Positions 15,399-22,564 of a stretch of 24,619 bases of DNA are shown one piece after another. The stretch is from CAIYPH01 sp043744375 (GTDB lineage: Bacteria; Pseudomonadota; Alphaproteobacteria; Acetobacterales; Acetobacteraceae), in the NCBI GenBank assembly GCA_043744375.1, contig JAYTUU010000078.1:1-24619 (forward strand), in the 5' to 3' direction. The notes under the pieces are model-generated. The model saw only the letters and a list, made by a program, of their open reading frames with translations. It was not told where the DNA came from and did not search any database. The translations under genes were made by a program, and so were the position numbers. The number at the start of each line of letters is the position of its first letter. Within the stretch, counting starts at the first letter, position 1.

Positions 15399-15977
15399 TC
15401 AGACGTAGCGCAGGATCACGAAGCCAAGGACGATGCCGGCGGCGACCAGGGTGGTCACCAGGGTCAAGCGGCGCTCGACGAAGTCGCGCACGGTCTCGCC
15501 GTAGAAATGCAGCAAGGTGGCGACGAGGAAGAAGCGGGCGCCGCGGGTGACGATGCTGGCGGCGACAAAGACCGGAAAATTGAAGAGCGCGGCCCCGGAG
15601 GCGATGGTGACGATCTTGTAGGGGATGGGCGTCAGGCCCTTCATCAGGATGATCAGCAGGCCCCACTCGGCGTAGGAGAGTTTGAAACGCTCGAACGCGG
15701 CTTCGTAGTGGTAGGCGCGCAGCAAGGGGATGGCGATGACGTCGAACAGCGCATAGCCGATGAAGTAGCCGAGAATGCCGCCGAGGACGGAGGCGACAGT
15801 GCAGATGAAGGCGAGGCGCCAGGCACGGTCGGGGCGGGCGAGCGCCATCGGAATCAGCAGGACGTCGGGCGGGATGGGGAAGAAACTGCTCTCGGCGAAA
15901 CTGACGATGGCGAGCCAGATCGGCGCACGCGGGCTGGCGGAAAGGGCGAGCACGCGGTGGTAGAAGCGCTTGAGCAT
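15399..15977 (-). CDS. YqaA-type membrane protein (DedA/VTT superfamily)
   Basis: A 192-residue inner-membrane protein. ESSFFPIPPDVLLIPMAL near residues 29-46 is the hallmark acidic-Pro re-entrant motif. GGILGYFIGYALFDVIAIPLL is the second conserved region, in two pieces. LMKGLTPIPYKIVTIASG and RGARFFLVATLLHFYG complete the VTT fold. Related DedA proteins act in lipid-carrier translocation and membrane homeostasis; the role of YqaA is less clear. ATG 15977 is preceded by AGGGG with a seven-base spacer; the longer frame to 16031 lacks a better site. Its stop is four bases from that of the EamA gene, so the two converge. Confidence 0.88.
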   Translation of the reverse strand: MLKRFYHRVLALSASPRAPIWLAIVSFAESSFFPIPPDVLLIPMALARPDRAWRLAFICTVASVLGGILGYFIGYALFDVIAIPLLRAYHYEAAFERFKLSYAEWGLLIILMKGLTPIPYKIVTIASGAALFNFPVFVAASIVTRGARFFLVATLLHFYGETVRDFVERRLTLVTTLVAAGIVLGFVILRYV

Positions 15978-16235
15978 GGTGTTCCCCTGAGGATCGCAAT
16001 GCCCATGCCATGGGCCGGCGCGTCGGGGCAATCGGGGAAGGCACGCGCGCCGGCTGCGGGTTCGATGGACCCTGAGATAGGGTGTTCCCCCGGAACTGGC
16101 AGTTCAATGTTGCTGCGCAGATCGCAACCACACGGCAGCCAGCAGAACTTGTGCTTTCCCCGATCGTGGAACACGCTGGTCCTGTCGCCGTCCGAATACG
16201 GCCCAGCAGCCAACGCTGGCAGAGGAGAATGTCCG
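15978..16235. promoter_or_regulatory. Divergent intergenic region with palindromes (YqaA gene / ABC operon)
   Basis: A palindrome GCCCATG-C-CATGGGC is at 16001-16015, 24 bp upstream of the YqaA gene start. Farther on, GTTC (16084), GAAC (16093) and GTTC (16102) alternate in orientation with starts exactly nine bases apart. They include the perfect palindrome GAACTG-G-CAGTTC at 16093-16105. These may be binding sites for a regulator of the ABC operon. I could not define -35 and -10 boxes. Confidence 0.4.
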
Positions 16236-17354
16236 ATGATCGAGCTCCGGCATGGCGTGCGCCGACGGTTGTTTCTGGGGTCCGTGCTCGCCGCCCCCGC
16301 GATCCTGTCAGCCCGCGCGCAGTCCAAGCCCGGCATCACCGATGCGCTGGTCCAGGCGGCCCGGAAGGAGGGCGTTCTCAGCTACTACCATAACTCCGAC
16401 ATCGGCCCGACCGGCCTGTGGACCGACGCGTTCGCCAGGCGGTTCGCCATCCAGATGAAGAACATGCGCCTGCCCAGCTATCCGCTGTTCGATCGTTGGT
16501 TGAACGAAGCCCGCGTCGGCCGCCATTTCGCCGACCTCATCCAGATCACGGACCCGACTTTGCTGAGCTATGCCAACCGCCTCGGCTTCATCGCCAGCTA
16601 CATCCCCGAGGGCGCAGCGGCGATCCCGGCCGAGCTGTGCGAGGATGGCATCTGGTACGGCCTGTTCACCGACGCGATGGGCATCGGCTACAACAGCAAG
16701 ACCGTCTCGCCCGAGGAGGAGACACTGATCCAGACCGGCGGGTGGGATGCCCTGGCCGATCCGCGCTGGAAAGGCCGCTTCGGAACGGCAACCCCCGCGT
16801 CGGGCGGCAGTTCCTACGCCTTCTGCTATATGTTCCTGGTCACCTTGCGGGCCCGCTACGGCCAGCCCTGGTTTGCCAAACTCGCTGCCCACAAGCCCGA
16901 TATCTATGCCAGCAAGGCGCCGCTGTTCGAGCGCCTGGCGGCTGGCGAATACGCGCTGATGGACCAGGGCTCATCGGGCACGCTGTCGGACTACTATCTC
17001 AAGGGTGCGCCCATCCGCTGGGCCTTCCCCTCCCCCACACCGATCTCGATGACGTCGCAGAGCATTTGCAAGAACGCCCCGCATCCCGCCGCCGCCCGCC
17101 TGTTCCAGGAATGGTGCACGACCGCCGAGGGCCAGGCGGAATGGCTGAAACACACCATCGCCGGCGCCACCCGCCCCGACGTGCAGAACCCGCGCCAAGT
17201 GGCGAAGGCCGACTGGTACAGGGAATCCTGGTTCCGCGAACCGACGGAACTCTACACCGCCTACCTCAAGGACGCGGCCTTCGCTGATCCAAAGAAGCCG
17301 GTGATCGCCGAATGGAACGAGATCTTCAACTACCAGAGCGGGCGCAAAGGCTGA
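16236..17354 (+). CDS. ABC transporter solute-binding protein, Tat-type signal
   Basis: A 372-residue periplasmic binding protein of the type used by Fe3+/thiamine/sugar-acid/phosphonate importers. The N-terminus has RRRLFLGSVLAAPAILSARA, a probable Tat signal with cleavage after ARA at residue 28. WYGLFTDAMGIGYNSKTV and WDALADPRWKGRFG are typical of this fold. An adjacent Tyr pair occurs in LSDYYLKG, but the full Fe3+-binding set cannot be assigned, so iron is not shown. ATG 16236 is preceded by AGGAG nine bases upstream; another ATG at 16229 lies in a different frame. It is the first gene of a four-gene operon ending in a sugar-acid-type dehydratase, which argues for an organic acid substrate. 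Confidence 0.87.
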   Translation: MIELRHGVRRRLFLGSVLAAPAILSARAQSKPGITDALVQAARKEGVLSYYHNSDIGPTGLWTDAFARRFAIQMKNMRLPSYPLFDRWLNEARVGRHFADLIQITDPTLLSYANRLGFIASYIPEGAAAIPAELCEDGIWYGLFTDAMGIGYNSKTVSPEEETLIQTGGWDALADPRWKGRFGTATPASGGSSYAFCYMFLVTLRARYGQPWFAKLAAHKPDIYASKAPLFERLAAGEYALMDQGSSGTLSDYYLKGAPIRWAFPSPTPISMTSQSICKNAPHPAAARLFQEWCTTAEGQAEWLKHTIAGATRPDVQNPRQVAKADWYRESWFREPTELYTAYLKDAAFADPKKPVIAEWNEIFNYQSGRKG

Positions 17355-17367
17355 CCGGCACCGTCGT

Positions 17368-19035
17368 ATGACCCGCGCCCTCCTGCCCTGGCTGCTCATC
17401 CCGTTTCTGACGGTGCTGGTGCTGGTCCCCGTGGGGTTCATGTTCGTCGGCGCGTTCATGTCCGGCGCACTGGCGGACCCGGAGGCGCAGCTGACCCTGG
17501 ACAAGGTGGCCACCGTCTACACCACCCTGCCCTATCTGCGCACACTCGGATCGACGCTCGCCATCGCCGTGCTGGTGGCCAGCGCGGCGACCATCGGCGG
17601 CATCGCCATGGCCTGGCTGACCAGCCGCACCGACCTGCCTGCCCGGCCCGTGATGGAAACCTGCATCATCGCGCCGCTGTTCCTCTCCCCCTTCGTCGGC
17701 GCCATCGCATGGCTGGTGCTCGGCTCGCCCAAGGCCGGGCTGCTCAACGTGCTCGCGCGCACGTGGTTCGGCGCGACCGGCCCGGTGCTGAACGTGGCGA
17801 CACCCGCCGGCATCGTGTTGATCATGGCGCTCTACTACCTCCCCTACGCCTACCTGACCGTCTCCGCCGCTCTGCGCAATATGGACCCGGCGATGGAGGA
17901 GGCCGCCTATCTCAACGGCTCCGGCGTGTTGGGCACCGCGCTGAAGGTGACCCTGCCGGTGGTCCGGCCGGCGCTGATCAGCGCCTTCTTCTTCATCTTC
18001 GTACTGGCATGCGGCACCTTCGCCATTCCGGCGGTGCTTGATCGCGCCTCCGAGGTGCGCTTCCTCGCCGTCGACGTCTTCCAGGCCAGCGCCACCTACC
18101 CGATCGACTACGGCACCGCGGCCGCCATCGGAACGCTGCTGTTCTGGATCTCGGTGATGGGCATCGCCGCCTACCAGTTCGCCTCGCGCGCGGCCCGGCG
18201 CTTCGTGACGGTCACGGCACGCGGCTATCGCATCCGCCTGGTACCGTTGCGCGCGCTGCGCTGGCCGCTGGCCGGCGTCGTCGGGGTCTATGTGTTGCTG
18301 GCCATCGTGCTGCCCTATCTGGCGCTGATCTGGTCCGCCTTCGCGCGCGCCGGCGGCAGCATCCTGGCCCCGGTCTGGACGTTGAACAACGCCCGCAGCG
18401 TGCTCTCCTCCGCCGAGGTCGCCGGCGCGACGGTCAACACGCTGGAGGTCGGCCTGCTGACGCCGACCCTCTGCGTCGCACTCGGCCTGGTGGTCGCCTA
18501 CGCAGTACGCCGCCTGCGCGTCCGCGGCGCCGGGATCATCGACTACATCGCGATGTTCTCGATCGCCGTGCCCGGCATCGTCTTCGGCACCGGCGTGTTC
18601 TGGACCTATGTGCTCACACCCGTCTACGGCACCATCGGCGTGCTGATCCTGGCATTCCTGGCCGCCTACCTACCCTTCGCCTACCGCATCGGCGACACCG
18701 CATTGCTGCAGATCGACCGCGCGCTGGAGGAGGCGTCCGCCCTGTGCGGCGCTGGCCATGGCCGCACGCTGCTGCGGATCACCCTGCCGCTGGCACGCCC
18801 CGCCCTGCTGTCGGCATGGATCATGGTGTTCATCTTCTCCGTGCGCGAGATCAGTGCCGCGGTGCTGCTGACGTCGTCCGACAACATCGTTCTCTCAGTT
18901 CTTTCCTTCAACTATCTCGACTATGGCGATGTGCCGAAGGCCGCGGTCGTCGGCCTGTTGCAGACCGCCATCCTCGCCGCAGGCGTCGTCGCCGGCCGCT
19001 TCATCTTCCGCGTCAAGCTTTCGAGTCAGGTGTAA
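17368..19035 (+). CDS. ABC transporter permease, fused two-unit (FbpB-like)
   Basis: A 555-residue inner-membrane protein with two permease units in one chain and about 12 helices. Each unit has the cytoplasmic EAA loop that docks to the ATPase. The first is EEAAYLNGSGVLGTALKV followed by TLP (about 177-197). The second is EEASALCGAGHGRTLLRI followed by TLP (about 454-474). This layout is typical of FbpB/ThiP-type importers. It begins 13 bases after the binding-protein stop and ends one base before the ATPase start. The ATG at 17368 lacks a clear ribosome-binding site, so it may depend on coupling to the upstream gene. Confidence 0.92.
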   Translation: MTRALLPWLLIPFLTVLVLVPVGFMFVGAFMSGALADPEAQLTLDKVATVYTTLPYLRTLGSTLAIAVLVASAATIGGIAMAWLTSRTDLPARPVMETCIIAPLFLSPFVGAIAWLVLGSPKAGLLNVLARTWFGATGPVLNVATPAGIVLIMALYYLPYAYLTVSAALRNMDPAMEEAAYLNGSGVLGTALKVTLPVVRPALISAFFFIFVLACGTFAIPAVLDRASEVRFLAVDVFQASATYPIDYGTAAAIGTLLFWISVMGIAAYQFASRAARRFVTVTARGYRIRLVPLRALRWPLAGVVGVYVLLAIVLPYLALIWSAFARAGGSILAPVWTLNNARSVLSSAEVAGATVNTLEVGLLTPTLCVALGLVVAYAVRRLRVRGAGIIDYIAMFSIAVPGIVFGTGVFWTYVLTPVYGTIGVLILAFLAAYLPFAYRIGDTALLQIDRALEEASALCGAGHGRTLLRITLPLARPALLSAWIMVFIFSVREISAAVLLTSSDNIVLSVLSFNYLDYGDVPKAAVVGLLQTAILAAGVVAGRFIFRVKLSSQV

Positions 19036-19036
19036 A

Positions 19037-20101
19037 ATGAGCGAGTTGCATGTGCGCGACCTCGTGGTGAAATACGGCAACGTCCTGGCCGTCGACCGGG
19101 TGTCGTTCTCCGTGGCCGAAGGGGAGTTCGTCTCCCTGCTCGGCCCCTCCGGTTGCGGCAAGACCACGACCCTGCGCTGCATCGCCGGTCTCGAAAGCGC
19201 CACCGCCGGTGAGATCCGCATTGGCGATGACCGTGTCGTCGCCCTGGGCCATGAGACGCCGCCGGAACAACGTGGCGTCAACATGGTCTTCCAGTCCTAC
19301 GCCGTCTGGCCGCATCTGAGCGTGTTCGACAATGTCGCCTACGGGCTGCGCACCCGCGGGATCGTTGCGCCGCAGGTCGCCAGCCGCGTGGCCGAGGTGC
19401 TGCGCCTCGTCGGTCTGGAGGGTTACGGCAAACGCTACGGCACCGAATTGTCCGGCGGCCAGCAGCAGCGCGTCGCCGTTGCCCGCGCCGTCGTCACCGA
19501 ACCACGCCTGCTGCTGTTCGACGAACCGCTGTCCAATCTCGACGCCGGACTGCGCGAACGCATGCGTTTCGAGTTGCTCGCCTTGCAGCGCCGGCTCGGC
19601 CGCACCTCGGTCTACGTCACCCACGATCAGGCCGAGGCAATGGTGATGAGCGATCGCATCATCCTGATGCACCAGGGCCGGATCGTGCAGGAAAGCAGCC
19701 CGCGCGCTCTGTACGAGCGCCCGGCCAACCGCTTCGCCGCCGCCTTCGTCGGCAACGCCAACCTGATCGAGGCCGAAATCGTGGCCAGCCACGGCCAGGG
19801 CCGTCACAGTGTGCGCCTGCCCGGCGGTCTGGAACTATCCGGCCAGGCGTCGCGCGCCGACTGGCGGCCAGGAAAATCCGTGCTCGTCTGCATCCGGCCG
19901 GAGAATATCGAGCCCGCGTCTGAAGGCTTTTCCGCCACCGTCAGCCGCGTGAGCTATCTCGGCCCGATCCAGACGGTGGAACTCCAGGCCGGCCCACTGA
20001 CCCTGCGCGCCGATCTGCCGTCACGCGTGCGCATCACCGAGGGCGAAACGCTCGCCCTGCGCATCGACCCATCCGCCGTCGTGCTGGTCCCCGAGGACTG
20101 A
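19037..20101 (+). CDS. ABC transporter ATP-binding protein (PotA/FbpC-like)
   Basis: A 354-residue cytoplasmic ATPase that drives the importer. Walker A GPSGCGKT is at 36-43, the Q-loop Gln near 86, and signature LSGGQQQRV at 138-146. Walker B LLLFDEP is at 158-164, and the switch His196 is in VTHDQAEAM. Residues after about 240 form a TOBE-type regulatory domain (SVLVCIRPENIEPAS). The ATG follows the permease stop after one base, with AGG six bases upstream. An in-frame start at 18923 would run through the permease gene and is rejected. Confidence 0.95.
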   Translation: MSELHVRDLVVKYGNVLAVDRVSFSVAEGEFVSLLGPSGCGKTTTLRCIAGLESATAGEIRIGDDRVVALGHETPPEQRGVNMVFQSYAVWPHLSVFDNVAYGLRTRGIVAPQVASRVAEVLRLVGLEGYGKRYGTELSGGQQQRVAVARAVVTEPRLLLFDEPLSNLDAGLRERMRFELLALQRRLGRTSVYVTHDQAEAMVMSDRIILMHQGRIVQESSPRALYERPANRFAAAFVGNANLIEAEIVASHGQGRHSVRLPGGLELSGQASRADWRPGKSVLVCIRPENIEPASEGFSATVSRVSYLGPIQTVELQAGPLTLRADLPSRVRITEGETLALRIDPSAVVLVPED

Positions 20102-20124
20102 GCCGCCAACATGAGGAAACCGCC

Positions 20125-21282
20125 ATGAAAATCACCCGCGTCCGGCCGATGATGGTCGATCGCTTCCTGTTCGTTGAAATCGAGACCGACAAGGGCATCA
20201 CCGGCATCGGCGAGTCGGGCACCTGGGGCCAGTTGGAGGCGAGTGCCGCCAGCATCACCAAATACGGCGACTATCTGCTGGGCCGCGACCCGCGCCTGAT
20301 CGAACACCACTGGAACGTCATGCATCGCGCCAACCACTTCACCGGCGGGGCGATCAACGGCGCCATTTCCGCCATCGACATCGCGTTGTGGGACATCAAG
20401 GGCAAGTTCTACAACGCCCCGGTCTACGAACTGCTCGGCGGACGGATGCGCCACACCGCGCGCGTCTACGGCCACGTCAAGGGCCGCACCCGCGACTCCC
20501 TGATCGCCGAGGCGGTGCGCCTCAAGGGCCTCGGCTTCAACGCGCTCGGCCACCTCAACCCGCTGCTCGACGAGGATGAGAGCACGCCCTACTTCAAGAC
20601 CCACGCCCAGAAAATCGAAGACGCCGCCGAAACAGTGCGGCTGCTGCGCGAGGCTGTCGGCCCCGGCGTCGATCTGTGCATCGAAATCCACCGCCGCATG
20701 ACCCCGCCCGAGGCCATCGCGCTGGCCCGCGCGATCGAGAAGTACAACCCGATGTTCTACGAGGACCCGCTGCGCCCCAACGACCCCGACGCGATGGCCT
20801 ATGTCGCCAACCAGATCCACATCCCCGTCGCCACCGGCGAGCGCTTCTTCAGCATCTACCAGTTCCAGACCCTGCTGAACCGCCGCGCCGTCACCTATCT
20901 GCGCCCCGACGTCTGCCTGGTCGGCGGCATCACCGGCACCAAGAAGGTCGCGGCCATGGCGGAGGCGAATGACTGCATGGTGGTGCCGCACAACCCGCTA
21001 TCCATCATCAGCACCGCCGCCTGCCTGCAAATCGCCGCCTGCATCCCCAACTTCGCCATCCAGGAATACCCGACCCGCACCCCGGAGATCGACGGCTCCA
21101 CCGCCGTGCTTGGCGATGGCATGGCGACCGGCTTGCGCGACCAGGTCGGCGGCTTCATCGCCATCCCCGACGGGCCGGGCATCGGGCTCACCCTGGTGGC
21201 CGACATCGAGAAGAAGTTCCCACCGCGCCCACGCCCAATCGCCATGCGCCCGCACTTTGACGGCGGCGTGGTGGACATGTAG
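20125..21282 (+). CDS. Enolase-superfamily (mandelate racemase/galactonate dehydratase-like) enzyme
   Basis: A 385-residue cytoplasmic enzyme expected to abstract a proton alpha to a carboxylate, most likely dehydrating a sugar acid. Metal ligands are Glu187 (CIEIHRR), Glu213 (FYEDPL) and Glu239 (VATGERF). His189 and His289 (VVPHNP) are the likely acid/base residues. From memory, E. coli galactonate dehydratase uses D183, H185, E209, E235 and H285. The spacing here is identical with an offset of four, but the first ligand is Glu instead of Asp. The N-terminal capping domain covers about 1-120. GAGGAA precedes ATG 20125. It is the last gene of the ABC operon, which suggests that the transporter brings in its substrate. 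The exact substrate cannot be told. Confidence 0.9.
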   Translation: MKITRVRPMMVDRFLFVEIETDKGITGIGESGTWGQLEASAASITKYGDYLLGRDPRLIEHHWNVMHRANHFTGGAINGAISAIDIALWDIKGKFYNAPVYELLGGRMRHTARVYGHVKGRTRDSLIAEAVRLKGLGFNALGHLNPLLDEDESTPYFKTHAQKIEDAAETVRLLREAVGPGVDLCIEIHRRMTPPEAIALARAIEKYNPMFYEDPLRPNDPDAMAYVANQIHIPVATGERFFSIYQFQTLLNRRAVTYLRPDVCLVGGITGTKKVAAMAEANDCMVVPHNPLSIISTAACLQIAACIPNFAIQEYPTRTPEIDGSTAVLGDGMATGLRDQVGGFIAIPDGPGIGLTLVADIEKKFPPRPRPIAMRPHFDGGVVDM

Positions 21283-21348
21283 CCAAAGCGGGCCGGCCAC
21301 CAAAATATACCGGCCATGCCGCACACGGGTTTGCGCCCTTGAACGGGG

Positions 21349-21378
21349 GCGTTATTCCAACCAACGTTAGAATAACGC
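21349..21378. promoter_or_regulatory. Inverted repeat, candidate operator upstream of the enoyl-CoA hydratase remnant
   Basis: GCGTTATTC (21349-21357) and GAATAACGC (21370-21378) form a perfect nine-base inverted repeat with a 12-base centre. It lies about 40 bp before the start at 21418, in the position expected for a repressor or activator site. The flanking sequence is unlike the GC-rich coding DNA. Confidence 0.5.
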
Positions 21379-21417
21379 GGGATGGCAAATGCCTCCCGCC
21401 GGTTCCGGGAGATCCAG

Positions 21418-21615
21418 ATGGTCGACTATTCGGGCTACCCGTTTATCAAGTTCGAGCAGGCGGACCGGGTCATGACGGTAACGTTCAACCGGCCCGACGC
21501 GCTCAATGCCATGACGGCGGAAATGCACGAGGAAACCTCGCGGATTTTCACCGACCTTGGCATGGACCACTCGATTGACGTGATCATCCTCACCGGCGCC
21601 GGCATATCGACGTGA
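21418..21615 (+). pseudogene. Truncated enoyl-CoA hydratase (crotonase family), N-terminal part only
   Basis: About 60 residues of a crotonase-family start: PFIKFEQADRVMTVTFNRP, then ALNAMTAEM and SIDVIILTGAG. A normal protein would go on with the oxyanion-hole region (such as RAFSAGGD) and has about 260 residues. Here the homology stops near 21,600 and the frame ends after three unrelated codons at 21613-21615. The start ATG 21418 has GGGAG eight bases upstream; an in-frame ATG at 21382 lies before that site. With the catalytic residues missing, it cannot be an active hydratase. Confidence 0.75.
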
Positions 21616-21761
21616 CGGTGCTGGGGGCGTTCGAGGTGGCGGAGAATGGGGATTTGGCGGGGGTGAGCCGGGAGGAGTTGCAGGCGCGGAGCGGCGCGCC
21701 CTTGCGGTTCGCGGCGGATTGCGGGGTTCTGGCGGCGCCCGATATCGTGGACGCGGGGTGA
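21606..21761 (+). pseudogene. Remnant of a 3-oxoacid/acetate CoA-transferase subunit B
   Basis: In another frame from the crotonase piece, the sequence reads IDVTVLGAFEVAENGDLA, a well-known segment from the middle of CoA-transferase subunit B. It then passes directly to GVSREELQARSGAPLRFAAD, which resembles the extreme C-terminus of the same family. About 100 residues that normally lie between them are absent, yet the frame is kept. The upstream half is gone as well. The stop TGA (21759-21761) shares a base with the next gene's ATG (TGATG). This suggests that the CoA-transferase and hydrolase were once one operon. Confidence 0.65.
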
Positions 21762-22558
21762 TGGCGTTGGATTGGATCGACGTGAACGGGGCGGCGTTGC
21801 GCTACGACGTGCAGGGCGAGGGGCCGGCGGGGTTGGTGCTGGTGCATGAGATGGGGGGGACGCTGGAGAGTTGGGACGAGGTGTTGCCGGCGCTGCTGCC
21901 GGGGCGGCGGGTGTTGCGGTATGACACGCGGGGGGCCGGGCAGTCGGAGAAGTTGCGTGGGGCGGTGACGTTTGGGACCATGGCTGGGGATATCGCGGCG
22001 CTGCTGGATGTGGCGGGGATGGCGGGGAAGGTGGCGCTGGCGGGATGCGCGGTGGGGGCGGGGATCGCGTTGACGTTCGCGGGCACCTATCCGGCGCGGG
22101 CCGCGGCGGTGGTGGCGATGGCGCCGGCGACGGGGATGGCGGCGGAGCGGCGAGAGGGAGTGCTGGCGCGGGTGGCGGCGACGGAGGCGGCGGGGCTGCG
22201 GGCGGCGGTGGAGGAGAGTTTCGCGTCGTCCTATCCGCCGGAGGTGCAGCACGATGCGGAGGTGTTCCGCCGGTTCCGGGCGCGCTGGATGGCGGGCGAT
22301 CCGCAATCCTACGCGGCGATTTATCGGATGTTGGTGAACGCCGAGTTGGGGGAGGTGCTGGCGGCGATTTCGTGTCCGGTGCATTGCATCGCGGGGACGC
22401 TGGATCGGTTGCGGCCGCCCGAGGTGGTGCGGCCGATCGCCGCGGGGATCGCGGGGGCGACGTTCCAGGCGATCGAGAGCGGGCATTTCATGGCGGTGCA
22501 GACGCCCGGGGTGGTGGCGGCGGCGATTAATGGGTTTTTGCGGCCGTTGGGTTTTTGA
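21761..22558 (+). CDS. Alpha/beta-hydrolase-fold protein with altered nucleophile elbow
   Basis: A 265-residue protein resembling 3-oxoadipate enol-lactonase-like hydrolases. VLVHEMGGTLESW (oxyanion region) and RVLRYDTRGAGQSEK are typical. The nucleophile elbow, normally G-x-S-x-G, reads G95-C-A-V-G99, so the Ser position is Ala97. The acid is likely Asp215 (GTLDRLRPP), and the His is His242 (ESGHFMAV). It may be inactive as a hydrolase, or Cys96 may act differently; neither can be shown here. Codons are strongly G-ending. The ATG overlaps the preceding remnant's stop. An in-frame start at 21719 would lie inside that remnant. It converges on the acyl-CoA synthetase with six bases between them. 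Confidence 0.85.
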   Translation: MALDWIDVNGAALRYDVQGEGPAGLVLVHEMGGTLESWDEVLPALLPGRRVLRYDTRGAGQSEKLRGAVTFGTMAGDIAALLDVAGMAGKVALAGCAVGAGIALTFAGTYPARAAAVVAMAPATGMAAERREGVLARVAATEAAGLRAAVEESFASSYPPEVQHDAEVFRRFRARWMAGDPQSYAAIYRMLVNAELGEVLAAISCPVHCIAGTLDRLRPPEVVRPIAAGIAGATFQAIESGHFMAVQTPGVVAAAINGFLRPLGF

Positions 22559-22564
22559 GGGGGG

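Noticed and set aside
16084..16105. LexA (SOS) box
   Set aside because: The two GTTC copies are separated by 14 bases, not seven, and the middle copy is inverted.
15507..16235. Extension of the solute-binding protein upstream to 15507
   Set aside because: It overlaps the YqaA gene on the other strand and would place the Tat signal in the middle of the protein.
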